From NCBI RefSeq assembly GCF_000018685.1, contig NC_010001.1, forward strand, positions 3,364,001 through 3,428,000: DNA of 64,000 nucleotides. Direction: 5' to 3'. The notes under the pieces are model-generated. The model made no database searches, had not been told where the DNA came from, and worked only from the letters and a program-made list of their open reading frames with translations. The position numbers were made by a program, and so were the translations under genes. Below, piece after piece: positions 42,583 to 52,189 of the stretch. The DNA is from Lachnoclostridium phytofermentans ISDg (GTDB lineage Bacteria > Bacillota > Clostridia > Lachnospirales > Lachnospiraceae). Within the stretch, counting starts at the first letter, position 1. Every line of letters starts with the position of its first letter.

Positions 42583-43377
42583 TTATATTATAACCATCTC
42601 TGATGGAATATCCCGATTTGCCACTGTGATTACCGGCATTTTGCTTGAAGTTGCCACACTTTGCTCAACTTCATATCGCACGGTTTCAAACGCTAGTTCT
42701 GCGTAATTATTCTCTTTGCTCATATGAGCTAACAACACATGTTGTAAGTCATCATGTAATAGTTCACAGATAAGTTTAGCCGAAGTCTCATTGGATAGAT
42801 GCCCTCGCTCCCCTAGGATGCGCTGTTTTAGATGATAAGGATAGCTTCCAACCATTAACATATTAACATCATGGTTTGCTTCCAGATAGAGTACCTCTGC
42901 TCCACATAACTTAGAGATTGTGTAACTATCATAAGTTCCGAGATCGGTAGCCATTCCTATCTTATGTCCACCATTTGTAAATGTATAACAAACCGGATTA
43001 CTAGCATCGTGTGAAATCGAAAACGGTTCTACTAAAATATCTCCAATGCATAACGCCTCGTCCGGCTTCACAAATCGAAGTTGACTTTCCTCAATTCTTC
43101 CAACGCTGCTTAATCGTAGCATTGCATTGATGGTTTCAACCGTACCATAGATTGGTAGTTTATATCTTCTTGCCAATACACCAATCCCTTGAATATGATC
43201 GGAATGTTCATGAGTAATTAATATTCCGTCTAAGGAATTTGGGTCTACTCCTGCCGACAAAAGGCCACTCTCTATTCTCTTTCCACTTACTCCCGCATCC
43301 ACCAAAAGGTTTGTTTCATTGCTCCCTATATAAATACAATTACCACTGCTTCCACTGGCAATGCTGCACATCTTCAT
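42583..43377 (-). CDS. Metallo-beta-lactamase-fold hydrolase, YycJ/WalJ-like
   Basis: 264 residues from the ATG at 43375-43377 (GGAAGG nine bases upstream). MKMCSIASGSSGNCIYIGSN, LLVDAGVSGKRIESGL, DGILITHEHSDHIQGIGVLARRY (HxHxDH metal site), GMATDLGTYD and LEANHDVNMLMVGSYPYHLKQRILGERGHLSNETSA match WalJ/YycJ. In Bacillus this protein belongs to the walRK locus and affects cell division and DNA metabolism. Here walRK is not adjacent. Confidence 0.9.
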   Translation of the reverse strand: MKMCSIASGSSGNCIYIGSNETNLLVDAGVSGKRIESGLLSAGVDPNSLDGILITHEHSDHIQGIGVLARRYKLPIYGTVETINAMLRLSSVGRIEESQLRFVKPDEALCIGDILVEPFSISHDASNPVCYTFTNGGHKIGMATDLGTYDSYTISKLCGAEVLYLEANHDVNMLMVGSYPYHLKQRILGERGHLSNETSAKLICELLHDDLQHVLLAHMSKENNYAELAFETVRYEVEQSVATSSKMPVITVANRDIPSEMVII

Positions 43378-43456
43378 AGATTTCATCCTTCCTGTCACTT
43401 CCGATAACACCATTTAATTGTTGTTTAGTATATATCACTTTTCAGTAAATAGCAAG

Positions 43457-43506
43457 AAAAAGGGGAGTGTAACTTAAGTTTTTAGAACCTAGTTACAACT
43501 CCCCCC
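43457..43506 (-). terminator. Terminator of the diguanylate cyclase gene
   Basis: GGGGAGT.GTAACT pairs with AGTTAC.ACTCCCC, then TTTTT on the minus strand. The 5' arm begins inside the last codons of the gene. Confidence 0.85.
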
Positions 43507-45214
43507 TTGTTTCCTTATTCTTTCTTACATAATCTTGTATAATATCATTGTCTACTGTGATGCTGTTACGACCGTTTCGCTTGGAATAATACATCGCTCC
43601 GTCTGCACGGTTTAGAAGTTGTTGACAACTTAAACTCGTTTCAGGATAGGAACTAATACCGACGCTAACTTTTACATTAATTTCATCCTCATTAAAGTAT
43701 AAGGTTGTAGTATCAATTGTTTCTTTTAATGAAGTTACGATATGATAAAAATCTAATATTCCTATATCCGGTAATACGATAACAAATTCTTCTCCTCCGT
43801 ATCTTGCTGCAATACCATGAAAACAATTTGCCACCTCCTGCAGTTTCGATGCAACCATCTTTATAACTTCATCACCGAACAGATGTCCATATGTATCATT
43901 AATTTTCTTAAATAAGTCAATATCAAGTAAGGCAACAGATAACGATTTATTTTGTTCACTTGCACGTTTTGTATACTGCTCTAAAATCACATTTAACTGT
44001 CCCCTATTATAGATTCCAGTCAAACTATCACGAATTGCCATCTGCTGCATCTTACTATAAAGACTTGCATTATGGATTGCAACTAAAAGTTGTGCAACTA
44101 CAGTCTCGAAGAAAATAATGTTTCCATTAAAGTATTCAAACTGAGAATGTCCGCATAGTAAAGCACCAATTACCTTTTTTTCACGAACTAAAGGTACAAT
44201 TAGTAATGAGTTTATCTTACGATCTTTCAGAAAAGAATATTTTCCAGGCTGTACCTGATTATCAATATAATTTCCTTCTTCCTTCATGTATTCTTCAATG
44301 CATCCCTGTTCTATACGATTGCTCATCTGTTCGTAAAAACCTTTACCTAATCTGGAGTGGATTTCATAGGTAACCTGTTTATTGCCAGCAATATCCGGTT
44401 CTAAAATGATGGTACATACATCTAATCCCATTGCCTCATATATCGCTTCCGTAATAAGCTTCATCAGATTTCCAATCTCTAGCTCAGTTGAGATGTATCG
44501 AATAACCTGATATAAGGTCTGATTTTCTGTATTTGCACTGTTTATCTTATGGTAAGCTGCTTCGAGCATAATTTTTTGAATGCCAAGTTCCTCATTTACC
44601 TTACGAAATTTTTCCTGCTGATTTCTAAGTGCTTCATTCGTCTCTTTTGTCTGTTCCGAAAAACGACGTATTTCAAAAATTCGCTTATCTGTAGCAATAA
44701 AGACCTCACTGATTAACTCTGATATCAGCATTACGACGAAGATAAGAGATAGATAGGCACATACCATGCCAAAAAACTCTTCTTGTCTTTCAGGTTTTAG
44801 TAATATTATTGAAATTAAATAAATAATTGCTGGAAGTGACATAGTTGTTAACGTTATTGCTCTGGAATAAACATCTAAAAAGTCAGTTAACATAAGCAAC
44901 TGTAACATTACAGCAATTAGCTCTATTCCAAAAAACATTGAATTTATTGAGCCAATGGTAACAAAAAAACAAATAGAAAATGATATCAACTCGATTGATC
45001 GAAGAATCATCCACGCAATTCTCTTTTTAAATAATTTCGTATGCTCAGCCAAGATGTCAATGATAAGAGCGCCTGAGGTTACTAATATTCCAAAACTTGC
45101 ATGCTCTGATAAATTACCAACCAATTGAATTAATGTATATAACCAGAATACCGATGTAACTAACACAAGGCCTCTTGAAAACTTCTTCCGAAATACAAGT
45201 AGATCGTCGCTCAT
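43493..45214 (-). CDS. Membrane-bound diguanylate cyclase (GAF-GGDEF)
   Basis: 573 residues. Six or so membrane spans occupy residues ~15-195 (LVLVTSVFWLYTLIQLVG, LLMLTDFLDVYSRAITLTTMSLPAIIYLISIILL). A helical linker comes next, then a GAF domain (~235-385, MKLITEAIYEAMGLDVCTIILEPD). The GGDEF domain (~400-565) has RDSLTGIYNRGQLNVIL, ALLDIDLFKKINDTYGHLFGDEVIK and RYGGEEFVIVLPD. The GGEEF signature is intact, so it should make c-di-GMP; no RxxD inhibitory site is seen in the expected place. Its ribosome site lies just past the stop of the upstream FtsA-like gene. Confidence 0.93.
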   Translation of the reverse strand: MSDDLLVFRKKFSRGLVLVTSVFWLYTLIQLVGNLSEHASFGILVTSGALIIDILAEHTKLFKKRIAWMILRSIELISFSICFFVTIGSINSMFFGIELIAVMLQLLMLTDFLDVYSRAITLTTMSLPAIIYLISIILLKPERQEEFFGMVCAYLSLIFVVMLISELISEVFIATDKRIFEIRRFSEQTKETNEALRNQQEKFRKVNEELGIQKIMLEAAYHKINSANTENQTLYQVIRYISTELEIGNLMKLITEAIYEAMGLDVCTIILEPDIAGNKQVTYEIHSRLGKGFYEQMSNRIEQGCIEEYMKEEGNYIDNQVQPGKYSFLKDRKINSLLIVPLVREKKVIGALLCGHSQFEYFNGNIIFFETVVAQLLVAIHNASLYSKMQQMAIRDSLTGIYNRGQLNVILEQYTKRASEQNKSLSVALLDIDLFKKINDTYGHLFGDEVIKMVASKLQEVANCFHGIAARYGGEEFVIVLPDIGILDFYHIVTSLKETIDTTTLYFNEDEINVKVSVGISSYPETSLSCQQLLNRADGAMYYSKRNGRNSITVDNDIIQDYVRKNKETRGEL

Positions 45215-45246
45215 CCGTTCCTTCTCCTTCCGGACAATATGATAGC

Positions 45247-47358
45247 TTACTTTTCCCAGTACATTTCTATTACATCTTGATTATTTAAAGGACTTGTAAA
45301 TTCTGCCTCATCCCCATTGATTTTTAATACTACTTTGCTTCCGTGAGCTGTGCTTAAGTCAAATGGATAGACATCTAAAATATCCACCAGTATGAATTTA
45401 TCTTTCCCTTTTAATATAATAGACGTTTTATTGACATAAACTGAAATACTAGAAGCTTTCTCTACCTTTTTCTCATCCACTTCCTCAGAAATCCCATCTC
45501 TCAGAAAATCATCTTTCAAAAGTGCATCTTCCCCTAAAGAATACTCTTTGAAATCCTCCTCAGATATCATGGCAGCTACTTCCTCATAGGATGCAGCGAT
45601 ATCCTCATGTAGTGGATAATAAATGGTGAAATTCTCATAAACGCGGTCTTGTGGCTTAGCTGACTGATGATTAATCGTAATCCCTTTGCGATAAGGTAAA
45701 TCCATAAATTCTAATAGCTGTTCAAGCGTATAATGATTTAAAAGTTCCAATCGGTCTCCATCCTTAATCTGATAGGTATCCGATACCAATATATCATTTG
45801 CAAGCGCGTACTTAGGGCATATTACCTCTTTGTGATTCACCGCAAATGTTATCGTACTCTTATATTCCGGAAGCTTGGCTACCATGAGGGTTGCATCTGC
45901 TCCTGCTGTAGACTCTGTGATTTGTATAATATCATTTTGAGTAATGGAAGCATTTAAACTTACTTGTTTGCCATTTAATATAATAATCGCACCTTCTCCT
46001 GATTCTCCACGTGCAAGACGCTCACTTCCGTTAATGGTATAATGAAGCGCTTTTCCTCTGCGCGGGAATAGCAATTCATTTGGAAAGCCGATAGCAAGAG
46101 CTGCATCTACAATTGTTAGATGCGAATTATCATATAATTTAATCCGCTCACCATTCACCATTGCATAGATAAAATTGTTGCGATTTTCATAATAGTTTAA
46201 ACAAATACCGATTGGAGTTACTAATAATGGATCCTTCTTTATCTCTTTTTGTAAGAACTGAACCATATTAAGAACTTCTTCCCCTCTAAGGGCTACTCTT
46301 TCTTTTGGTAAATTAAGCTTTGAAGACAATGCTTCAACAAAATAAGGAAGTTTTCCTCCTCCGCCAACAACAAAAACAGCACTCACAGATTTCCCACCGT
46401 TAAGATATAAAATCTGCTCCGCAATCTGAGCAGTAATATGATCGATTTCATCTCTGACTGCTTCGTAAATTTCTTCTCTCGTAACTTTATTCGAAAGCCC
46501 CATGATATCTTTATAAGAGACTGTCTTTTTCTTTAGAATAGAAGTCTTCATTGTTTCTGCAGTTTTAAAGTCAACCAAATAGCGTTGCATCAATATATTG
46601 GTTAATGCATCGCCTGCCTTTGGGATCATTCCATAAGCAATAATACTACCGTCTTTCGTAATACAGATATCGCTTGTTCCAGCACCGACATCGATTAATG
46701 CAATATTTAATAAACGAAACTTATCTGGAATCGCAACATTGATTGCGGCGATCGGCTCAAGTGTAAGATTTACAACTTCAAGTCCCGCTTTCCCAACTGC
46801 CGCATACAAACCTTCAATAACTTCCTCTGGTAAAAAAGTTGCAAGTAAATCTACTCCTATTTTACTCCCTTTATGATCCTCTAGGTTTGTCATTACATAA
46901 TCGTTTAGGTAGTAATGCACTACGCTGTAACCGACACAGTAAAAGTTGCCATCTCCGGAATTCATTTCTTTACGAAGTTCTTCATACGCTTTTTCTACCC
47001 CGTTTAATTCCAGTGTTCGTATATGTTCTTCTGAAATGATACCTTCGTTGATTAGGTTATATTCTGCCTTCACAGTCACTGTTTTTAGCACACGTCCTGC
47101 TGCTGCAATACATACTTCTTTCAGCTTTTTACCAAGCTGCTTTTCTAAATCCTTTTTTACTTCTCGTATGGTTTCCGCAACTTTATTTATATCATGTATC
47201 TGACCATCCAACATGGCTCTGGTCTCATGATATCTAACAGATTGTGAGACAACGATAAAATCATGCTCATTTTGCTTATATCCAACGGTACCAACAATGC
47301 TTCTCGTCCCAATATCAAGACCGAATACCATATTTTCAGGATATGTAATAGCGTCCAT
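45247..47358 (-). CDS. FtsA-like ATPase of unusual length
   Basis: 703 residues against roughly 420 for FtsA. The first 380 residues carry the actin/Hsp70-type ATPase motifs: VFGLDIGTRSIVGTVGY (phosphate 1), EEHIRTLELNGVEKAYEELR, NIALIDVGAGTSDICITKDG (phosphate 2) and AVFVVGGGGKLPYFVEALSSKLNLP (adenosine). The 1C-like subdomain is present (VIEGLYAAVGKAGLEVVNLTLEPIAAINVAIP). Residues ~385-703 are a largely beta extension with no membrane-anchoring helix at the end. It may organise division or sporulation, or a surface structure (PilM-like); no ftsZ is nearby. GGGGGAATCACAAC precedes the ATG. Confidence 0.85.
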   Translation of the reverse strand: MDAITYPENMVFGLDIGTRSIVGTVGYKQNEHDFIVVSQSVRYHETRAMLDGQIHDINKVAETIREVKKDLEKQLGKKLKEVCIAAAGRVLKTVTVKAEYNLINEGIISEEHIRTLELNGVEKAYEELRKEMNSGDGNFYCVGYSVVHYYLNDYVMTNLEDHKGSKIGVDLLATFLPEEVIEGLYAAVGKAGLEVVNLTLEPIAAINVAIPDKFRLLNIALIDVGAGTSDICITKDGSIIAYGMIPKAGDALTNILMQRYLVDFKTAETMKTSILKKKTVSYKDIMGLSNKVTREEIYEAVRDEIDHITAQIAEQILYLNGGKSVSAVFVVGGGGKLPYFVEALSSKLNLPKERVALRGEEVLNMVQFLQKEIKKDPLLVTPIGICLNYYENRNNFIYAMVNGERIKLYDNSHLTIVDAALAIGFPNELLFPRRGKALHYTINGSERLARGESGEGAIIILNGKQVSLNASITQNDIIQITESTAGADATLMVAKLPEYKSTITFAVNHKEVICPKYALANDILVSDTYQIKDGDRLELLNHYTLEQLLEFMDLPYRKGITINHQSAKPQDRVYENFTIYYPLHEDIAASYEEVAAMISEEDFKEYSLGEDALLKDDFLRDGISEEVDEKKVEKASSISVYVNKTSIILKGKDKFILVDILDVYPFDLSTAHGSKVVLKINGDEAEFTSPLNNQDVIEMYWEK

Positions 47359-47429
47359 GTTGTGATTCCCCCTAGTATATTTTACTTTTGCTTAGGTACA
47401 ACGTCCTATGTTTTTTGATTTTAAGCATA

Positions 47430-47465
47430 TTTAAAACAGAAGTTGCATAGCAATTTCTGTTTTAA
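47430..47465. repeat. Perfect inverted repeat in the FtsA-like gene leader
   Basis: TTTAAAACAGAA, 12-base loop, TTCTGTTTTAAA. It lies in the transcript leader about 40 bases downstream of the promoter. Confidence 0.7.
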
Positions 47466-47503
47466 AAATACAATATCTACCAAAGATGATACTTCTTTCC
47501 TAT

Positions 47504-47533
47504 ATTATATCACAGATAGTGATTTTTTGCCAA
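47504..47533 (-). promoter_or_regulatory. Promoter of the FtsA-like gene
   Basis: TTGGCA (47528-47533), 18-bp spacer ending in TGA, TATAAT (47504-47509) on the minus strand: extended -10 with one mismatch in the -35. Confidence 0.65.
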
Positions 47534-47582
47534 GAAGGTTTGGAAGTTTTCCCTACATTCATTTTCATTTTTATCCACAAAG

Positions 47583-47625
47583 AGACCAAAGGAAGAACTT
47601 ATTAACTTGTCACTTCCATTTGGTC
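47583..47625 (-). terminator. Possible terminator after coaE
   Basis: GACCAAA.GGAAG pairs with CTTCC.TTTGGTC on the minus strand, with only TCTCTTT following. It is a good hairpin with a weak T-run. The remaining 47,626-47,738 shows nothing further. Confidence 0.45.
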
Positions 47626-47738
47626 ATCTTTTGTTAAAACTCTTATTTTATCTTTTCCTTTGTTTGTCAAAGCTGATATTCCCACTTACCTAAGGCAAGT
47701 TTATCCGCTTATGCTACTTGTTTACAACCTCATTGCCA

Positions 47739-48338
47739 CTACGTGGTTAAATACCGTTCACATTGAAGCCTTAACTCGTCCTGCAAAACATCATTCCCAT
47801 TTTCAATAATCACGGTACTATTCTTAAGAAAAAATTCCTCTGATTTTTGTTTCTTTATAATGGATTCTATCTTTTCTTCAGAATATCCTCTGGACTCCTT
47901 TAGCCTTTTCATTCGGTCCCCGATAGGAGCATGTACATACCAGATTTCATCGCAAAAATCCTGATACCCTGCTTCAAACAGGAGTGCCGTTTCCACAATG
48001 ATTGCGGAATAAAGTTTACCTTTCGATTTCGCTTCCTTGATCTGGTGTAATACTTCTAGATGGACATTGGGATGTGTTAATGAATTCAATAACTTTACTA
48101 GATCTTCCTTTTGAAAAATAATCTTAGCAAGTTTATTACGATCAATTTCTCCACCCTCATCTAAAATCTCGGTACCAAACTGCTTCACAACCTTCTCGTA
48201 GGAACATCCCCCTTGTTTCATCTGGTCTCTCGCAATATCGTCTGTATAAATAACGTATACTAAGAATTCCCTCTGAAGTAGATCTGCAACTCTTGATTTT
48301 CCACTGCCAATGCCACCGGTAAGCCCTATTACTTTCAT
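47739..48338 (-). CDS. coaE: Dephospho-CoA kinase
   Basis: 199 residues from the ATG at 48336-48338: MKVIGLTGGIGSGKSRVADLL (P-loop), VIYTDDIARDQMKQGG, EIDRNKLAKIIFQKEDLVKLLNSLTHPNVH and VETALLFEAGYQDFCDEIWYVHA. It phosphorylates dephospho-CoA in the last step of CoA synthesis. The long open frame upstream is created by a leader element and hairpin and is not normal CoaE sequence. It is downstream of polA, the usual Firmicute neighbour. Confidence 0.95.
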   Translation of the reverse strand: MKVIGLTGGIGSGKSRVADLLQREFLVYVIYTDDIARDQMKQGGCSYEKVVKQFGTEILDEGGEIDRNKLAKIIFQKEDLVKLLNSLTHPNVHLEVLHQIKEAKSKGKLYSAIIVETALLFEAGYQDFCDEIWYVHAPIGDRMKRLKESRGYSEEKIESIIKKQKSEEFFLKNSTVIIENGNDVLQDELRLQCERYLTT

Positions 48339-48422
48339 GAAATAACCATGCCTTTCCATAGCCTGCAAACTTTGGGCCGCAGGTACAATATTTATGCAGT
48401 GAATTGCAAAACAATTCACTGC
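48339..48422 (-). repeat. Dispersed leader element plus hairpin, copy before coaE
   Basis: On the minus strand a perfect hairpin GCAGTGAATTG/CAATTCACTGC (48396-48422) is followed by ATATTGTACCTGCGGCCC, then AAAGTTTGCAGGCTATGGAA and AGGCATGGTTATTTCATG. The last 17 bases include the coaE start. CCTGC/GCAGG forms a second small hairpin before the GGAAAGG ribosome site. Confidence 0.75.
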
Positions 48423-48479
48423 GTGAAACAACTAGTTTTTCAGTGAATGTATATCACGTTAACCTCCATAAAAACATAG

Positions 48480-51452
48480 TTATTTAGCCTCGTACCAGTT
48501 ATTACCATTAGCAACCTCAACTTCGAGCGGAACGGAAAGACTTGCAGCTTGTTGCATTTCTTCTTTCATAATCTTTGCTACTTCTTCTACTTCAGATTCA
48601 TGTGTTTCCACCAGCAACTCATCGTGGATTTGAAGTAATAATCTTGATTTTAACTTTCGTTCTTTTAATACTTGGTTCACATGTATCATAGCCAATTTCA
48701 TAATATCCGCGGCAGTACCTTGAATTGGCGAATTCATTGCGATTCGCTCTTCCGCAGAACGCTTCATAAAGTTAGAATTCGTAAGGTTAGGAACTGGCCG
48801 AATTCTTCCATATAAGGTTTTTACAACGCCTGTTTCTTTTCCTTCCTCAATTAATCCATCGAGATATGTCTTAACTCCTGGGTAGGTCATGAAGTACTTA
48901 TTAATATATTCCTCTGCTTCTTTTCTAGTAATATCAAGGTCTTGTCCCAAACTAAAAGAACTGATACCATATACGATTCCAAAGTTTACAGCTTTCGCAT
49001 TGCTACGCTGTGCACTTGTCACCTCGTCAAATGGGGTGTGAAATACTTCGGAAGCTGTTAAACGGTGAATATCCTGAGCTTGTCGATATGCCTCAATCAG
49101 CCGTGCATCATTTGACATATGAGCAAGCAAACGAAGTTCTATCTGGGAATAGTCTGCATCTAGAAATAGATATCCATCCTCCGGGATAAAAACTTTTCTA
49201 ATTTTTCTACCTAGCTCCATACGAATTGGTATATTCTGAAGGTTAGGTTCTGTACTACTAAGTCTTCCAGTCGCTGCTATGGTTTGATTAAAGGTTCCAT
49301 GGATTCTGCCATCCCCTTCCACATAGGATACAAGGCCATCTGCATACGTGGATTTTAACTTCGTTAATTGGCGGTACTGTAGGATTAATTTTATCACTGG
49401 ATGTTCACTACTTAACTTTTCTAAGACCTCAGCGGAGGTAGAATAACCAGTCTTTGTTTTTTTCCCATATGATAAACCTAGTCGCTGAAATAAGATTTCT
49501 CCTAACTGCTTAGGTGAATTAATATTAAATTCTACGCCCACCAGTTCAAAGATTTGTTTTTCAAGTTCTACGATACTAACACCAAGCTGATCACTATAAT
49601 CCTTTAGTCCATTAGTATCAACACGAATTCCTCTTTGCTCCATATCATATAATGTATAAACGAGAGGCATTTCAATCCCTGCAAATAACGGAAGTAGACC
49701 ACGTTCTGATAATAACTTAAGTAAGACAGGATATATATGATGAGCCACATAGCTTTCATAACATGCTGCTTTTTTATACTGATCTTGGTCTAATAAAGAC
49801 AAAGAAGCATAGGTTTGACCACTAAATACTTCTTTCTCACTTGGTAGATCAAGTTCTAAATACTTCTCAGCAATAGTTTGATATTCATAAGTGCTAGCGT
49901 CTGGTTCTAATAAATAACCAGCAATCGTTACATCAAAACAAGGGCTTTCCTCATTTGCATTTAAATATGGTAAGTATTTTTTAATATCAAAGATTGCAAG
50001 TGTAATCTTTTTTTCAAGAAGTCCATTGAGTTTAGAAGTTAGAAAATCTGGTGTAATAAACCCTTCGCAAGGAATGATAAAGGACGCCTCTGATCCATAA
50101 TAAACGGAAATACCTACAAGAGACTTATTCTCCATTATTAGCTTAATTCCAACGGCATCCTCCGAAGCATATTCTGGCTTCTTGATTTCTTTGATTGTAA
50201 TCTTACTATCACTTTTATCGTTCCTAGATTTCTTCGTTTTCTTTAACTTCTTCTGATTCTTTTCCCACAATTTTATTAAGTTAGAAAATAATGTTTCTAC
50301 CTCTTCTAAGTTAGAAGTAATTTTAATTTTATCTGCCTCAAAGCGAAGGTTATTTATAGACGAATCTTCAACCTCTGCATTGTCCATCTTTATTGTTTTA
50401 AATTCCAATTCATTAAAACACTTCTGTGCATTTTCTGTGTTAATATGAATTCTTAACTGTTCAAGACCAAGATCTTTTAAATCAATGTCTTTTTTTATGG
50501 TAGCTAAAGTTTTACTAAGAATAGCAGCCTTTTCTCCAACAAGCTCAGTATCACTAATCTTTAATAAAGCATTGATTGGAGTTCTCTTGATTCCAAGCGT
50601 TTTCCAATACTCATTAATCTCTTTCTTACCTGTTTCATCTAAATTATTAAGTATCTCATAAAGATTCTCAACTGTCTTATATTCTTTTATTAAGGCAACC
50701 GCAGTTGCTTCTCCTACTCCAGGTACACCCTTTATGTTATCGGAGCTATCCCCCCCAATCCCCTTTAGTGATGGAACAGAGGAAGGCTCAATGCCAAATT
50801 CCTTCTCAACTAATTCTGGTGTAAATAAAAAGGTACGATCTGGTACATTCAATTCTTTCTTACTTAAACCGTATTTTTCATATAATTCATCTGTCTTCTT
50901 TGCAGTACTGTGAATTAGCCAAAGGTTTGTCCGCTCTGTAATTAATTGAAGATAATCATTATCCTTTGTCATGACACGAATTGGGACTTCCTCTTCAAAC
51001 TTTTGGCATAAGGTTCCGCTAAAATCGTCCGCCTCATAACGTTCATCCATAAACTGAACAATTCCCATTTCTTTTAAGACATGTTGGCAAAGTTTGAATT
51101 GATCCTTTAACGGTTCTAAAGTTTCTCCACGATTTCCTTTATAATCAGGATAAATCTCTCTTCGGAATGTATTACGGCTAATATCCCAAGCCACTGCCAA
51201 ATAGGTAGGCTTTTGATCCTTTATAATCTTTAATAATACTCTTAGGAAACCATATACAGCATTTGTATATACTCCCGTGGCTGTTTGCATAATTTTAGGG
51301 AAATACTTTTCTTTTTCCTCCATGGTCTTTGCAAACATTATTTCCTTTGGTAGATTACCAAAAAACTGAGTTGAAAGAAGACTGGAACCATCGATAACCA
51401 GTAAGTAATCGCCCTCTTTACTATCTTGTTTATTATTTATAATATCATTCAT
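48480..51452 (-). CDS. polA: DNA polymerase I
   Basis: 990 residues from the ATG at 51450-51452. The 5' nuclease domain is at the N-terminus (LLVIDGSSLLSTQFFG, AVAWDISRNTFRREIYPDYKGNR, EADDFSGTLCQKFE, GVPGVGEATAVALIKEY). The middle holds an exonuclease-like domain without an obvious intact DxE set, plus a Lys-rich insert (KKLKKTKKSRNDKSDSK near residue 410). The polymerase domain has SQIELRLLAHMSNDARLI, RSNAKAVNFGIVYGIS and LLLQIHDELLVE. Proofreading is probably lost, as in many Firmicutes. Length is about 100 residues above the Bacillus enzyme. Confidence 0.95.
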   Translation of the reverse strand: MNDIINNKQDSKEGDYLLVIDGSSLLSTQFFGNLPKEIMFAKTMEEKEKYFPKIMQTATGVYTNAVYGFLRVLLKIIKDQKPTYLAVAWDISRNTFRREIYPDYKGNRGETLEPLKDQFKLCQHVLKEMGIVQFMDERYEADDFSGTLCQKFEEEVPIRVMTKDNDYLQLITERTNLWLIHSTAKKTDELYEKYGLSKKELNVPDRTFLFTPELVEKEFGIEPSSVPSLKGIGGDSSDNIKGVPGVGEATAVALIKEYKTVENLYEILNNLDETGKKEINEYWKTLGIKRTPINALLKISDTELVGEKAAILSKTLATIKKDIDLKDLGLEQLRIHINTENAQKCFNELEFKTIKMDNAEVEDSSINNLRFEADKIKITSNLEEVETLFSNLIKLWEKNQKKLKKTKKSRNDKSDSKITIKEIKKPEYASEDAVGIKLIMENKSLVGISVYYGSEASFIIPCEGFITPDFLTSKLNGLLEKKITLAIFDIKKYLPYLNANEESPCFDVTIAGYLLEPDASTYEYQTIAEKYLELDLPSEKEVFSGQTYASLSLLDQDQYKKAACYESYVAHHIYPVLLKLLSERGLLPLFAGIEMPLVYTLYDMEQRGIRVDTNGLKDYSDQLGVSIVELEKQIFELVGVEFNINSPKQLGEILFQRLGLSYGKKTKTGYSTSAEVLEKLSSEHPVIKLILQYRQLTKLKSTYADGLVSYVEGDGRIHGTFNQTIAATGRLSSTEPNLQNIPIRMELGRKIRKVFIPEDGYLFLDADYSQIELRLLAHMSNDARLIEAYRQAQDIHRLTASEVFHTPFDEVTSAQRSNAKAVNFGIVYGISSFSLGQDLDITRKEAEEYINKYFMTYPGVKTYLDGLIEEGKETGVVKTLYGRIRPVPNLTNSNFMKRSAEERIAMNSPIQGTAADIMKLAMIHVNQVLKERKLKSRLLLQIHDELLVETHESEVEEVAKIMKEEMQQAASLSVPLEVEVANGNNWYEAK

Positions 51453-51510
51453 ATTAATAACCATACCTTTCCATAACCTGCAAACTTTGTGCTGCAGGCA
51501 CAAAATTAAA
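51453..51510 (-). repeat. Dispersed leader element, copy before polA
   Basis: On the minus strand: TTTTGTGCCTGCAGCACAAA, GTTTGCAGGTTATGGAAAGG, TATGGTTATTAAT, then the polA ATG. TTGTGC/GCACAA and CCTGCA/TGCAGG are alternative, mutually exclusive stems. Confidence 0.78.
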
Positions 51511-51540
51511 CCCTACTTTCCCACCAATACTTCATAATAC

Positions 51541-52119
51541 CTAGTCGGAATTTTCTATATTATCTATTTCAATAAGTTCACGTTGATTTACATAGATTTG
51601 CCGCACTATCTCATATTCTTCACGATTCTTTCGATAAAATTCAAGTCTACCATCTTTTACCTTCTTAACGTATTCACATGCCATTGTATCATAATCAGTA
51701 CGGATACGAAACATCGGGTCATATCTTCTTGGAATCCCTGAATACCTCAGGATATAAGGCGGCTTTGTTGGAGCAGCAGGAATTTCTGTCAGTTTACGAA
51801 TCGATAGACTGGAGACAATGGTTACTCCAACCACAACTAACATAAACACGATTCTTCGATTCACTTTATTTCGCTTATTTCTTCGGATATGTTCTTCACA
51901 ACTACGAATTTTACGATTCAGTTCCTCTGTAAAATTGTTCGACATTTCCTTATCTTCGTCTAATAACTTTATTGCAGTTAACAAGGCATAATATACCTCT
52001 AATTCTTCTCTACATACCGGACATTCTTTCACATGGGCAAGGAAACCTTCTAATTCGGTCATGCTAAGTTCATCTTTAATGAATGGTGTAATTAATCTTT
52101 GCGCATTGAGGCAATCCAT
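51541..52119 (-). CDS. Zinc-finger (HC2-type) anti-sigma-like membrane protein
   Basis: 192 residues. MDCLNAQRLITPFIKDELSMTELEGFLAHV, then His29 and Cys33/Cys36 in HVKECPVC, form the HxxxCxxC zinc motif of anti-sigma-factor (ZAS) domains. A membrane span follows (RIVFMLVVVGVTIVSSLSI, ~88-106), then an external Arg/Tyr-rich tail. AGGAGAATAGGTC precedes the ATG. No ECF sigma gene is next to it. It lies upstream of polA on the same strand with a gap of about 90 bp. Confidence 0.8.
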   Translation of the reverse strand: MDCLNAQRLITPFIKDELSMTELEGFLAHVKECPVCREELEVYYALLTAIKLLDEDKEMSNNFTEELNRKIRSCEEHIRRNKRNKVNRRIVFMLVVVGVTIVSSLSIRKLTEIPAAPTKPPYILRYSGIPRRYDPMFRIRTDYDTMACEYVKKVKDGRLEFYRKNREEYEIVRQIYVNQRELIEIDNIENSD

Positions 52120-52189
52120 GACCTATTCTCCTCTCTCAACATTACTTAGCTCTTTTAGAACGCCAACCGTGTCCTAAAAATATATTCTT

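Noticed and set aside
48339..48431. N-terminal extensions of CoaE, PolA and HisD in the open frames
   Set aside because: The extra residues come from the shared leader element and hairpins, do not resemble the protein families, and the internal ATGs give normal N-termini.
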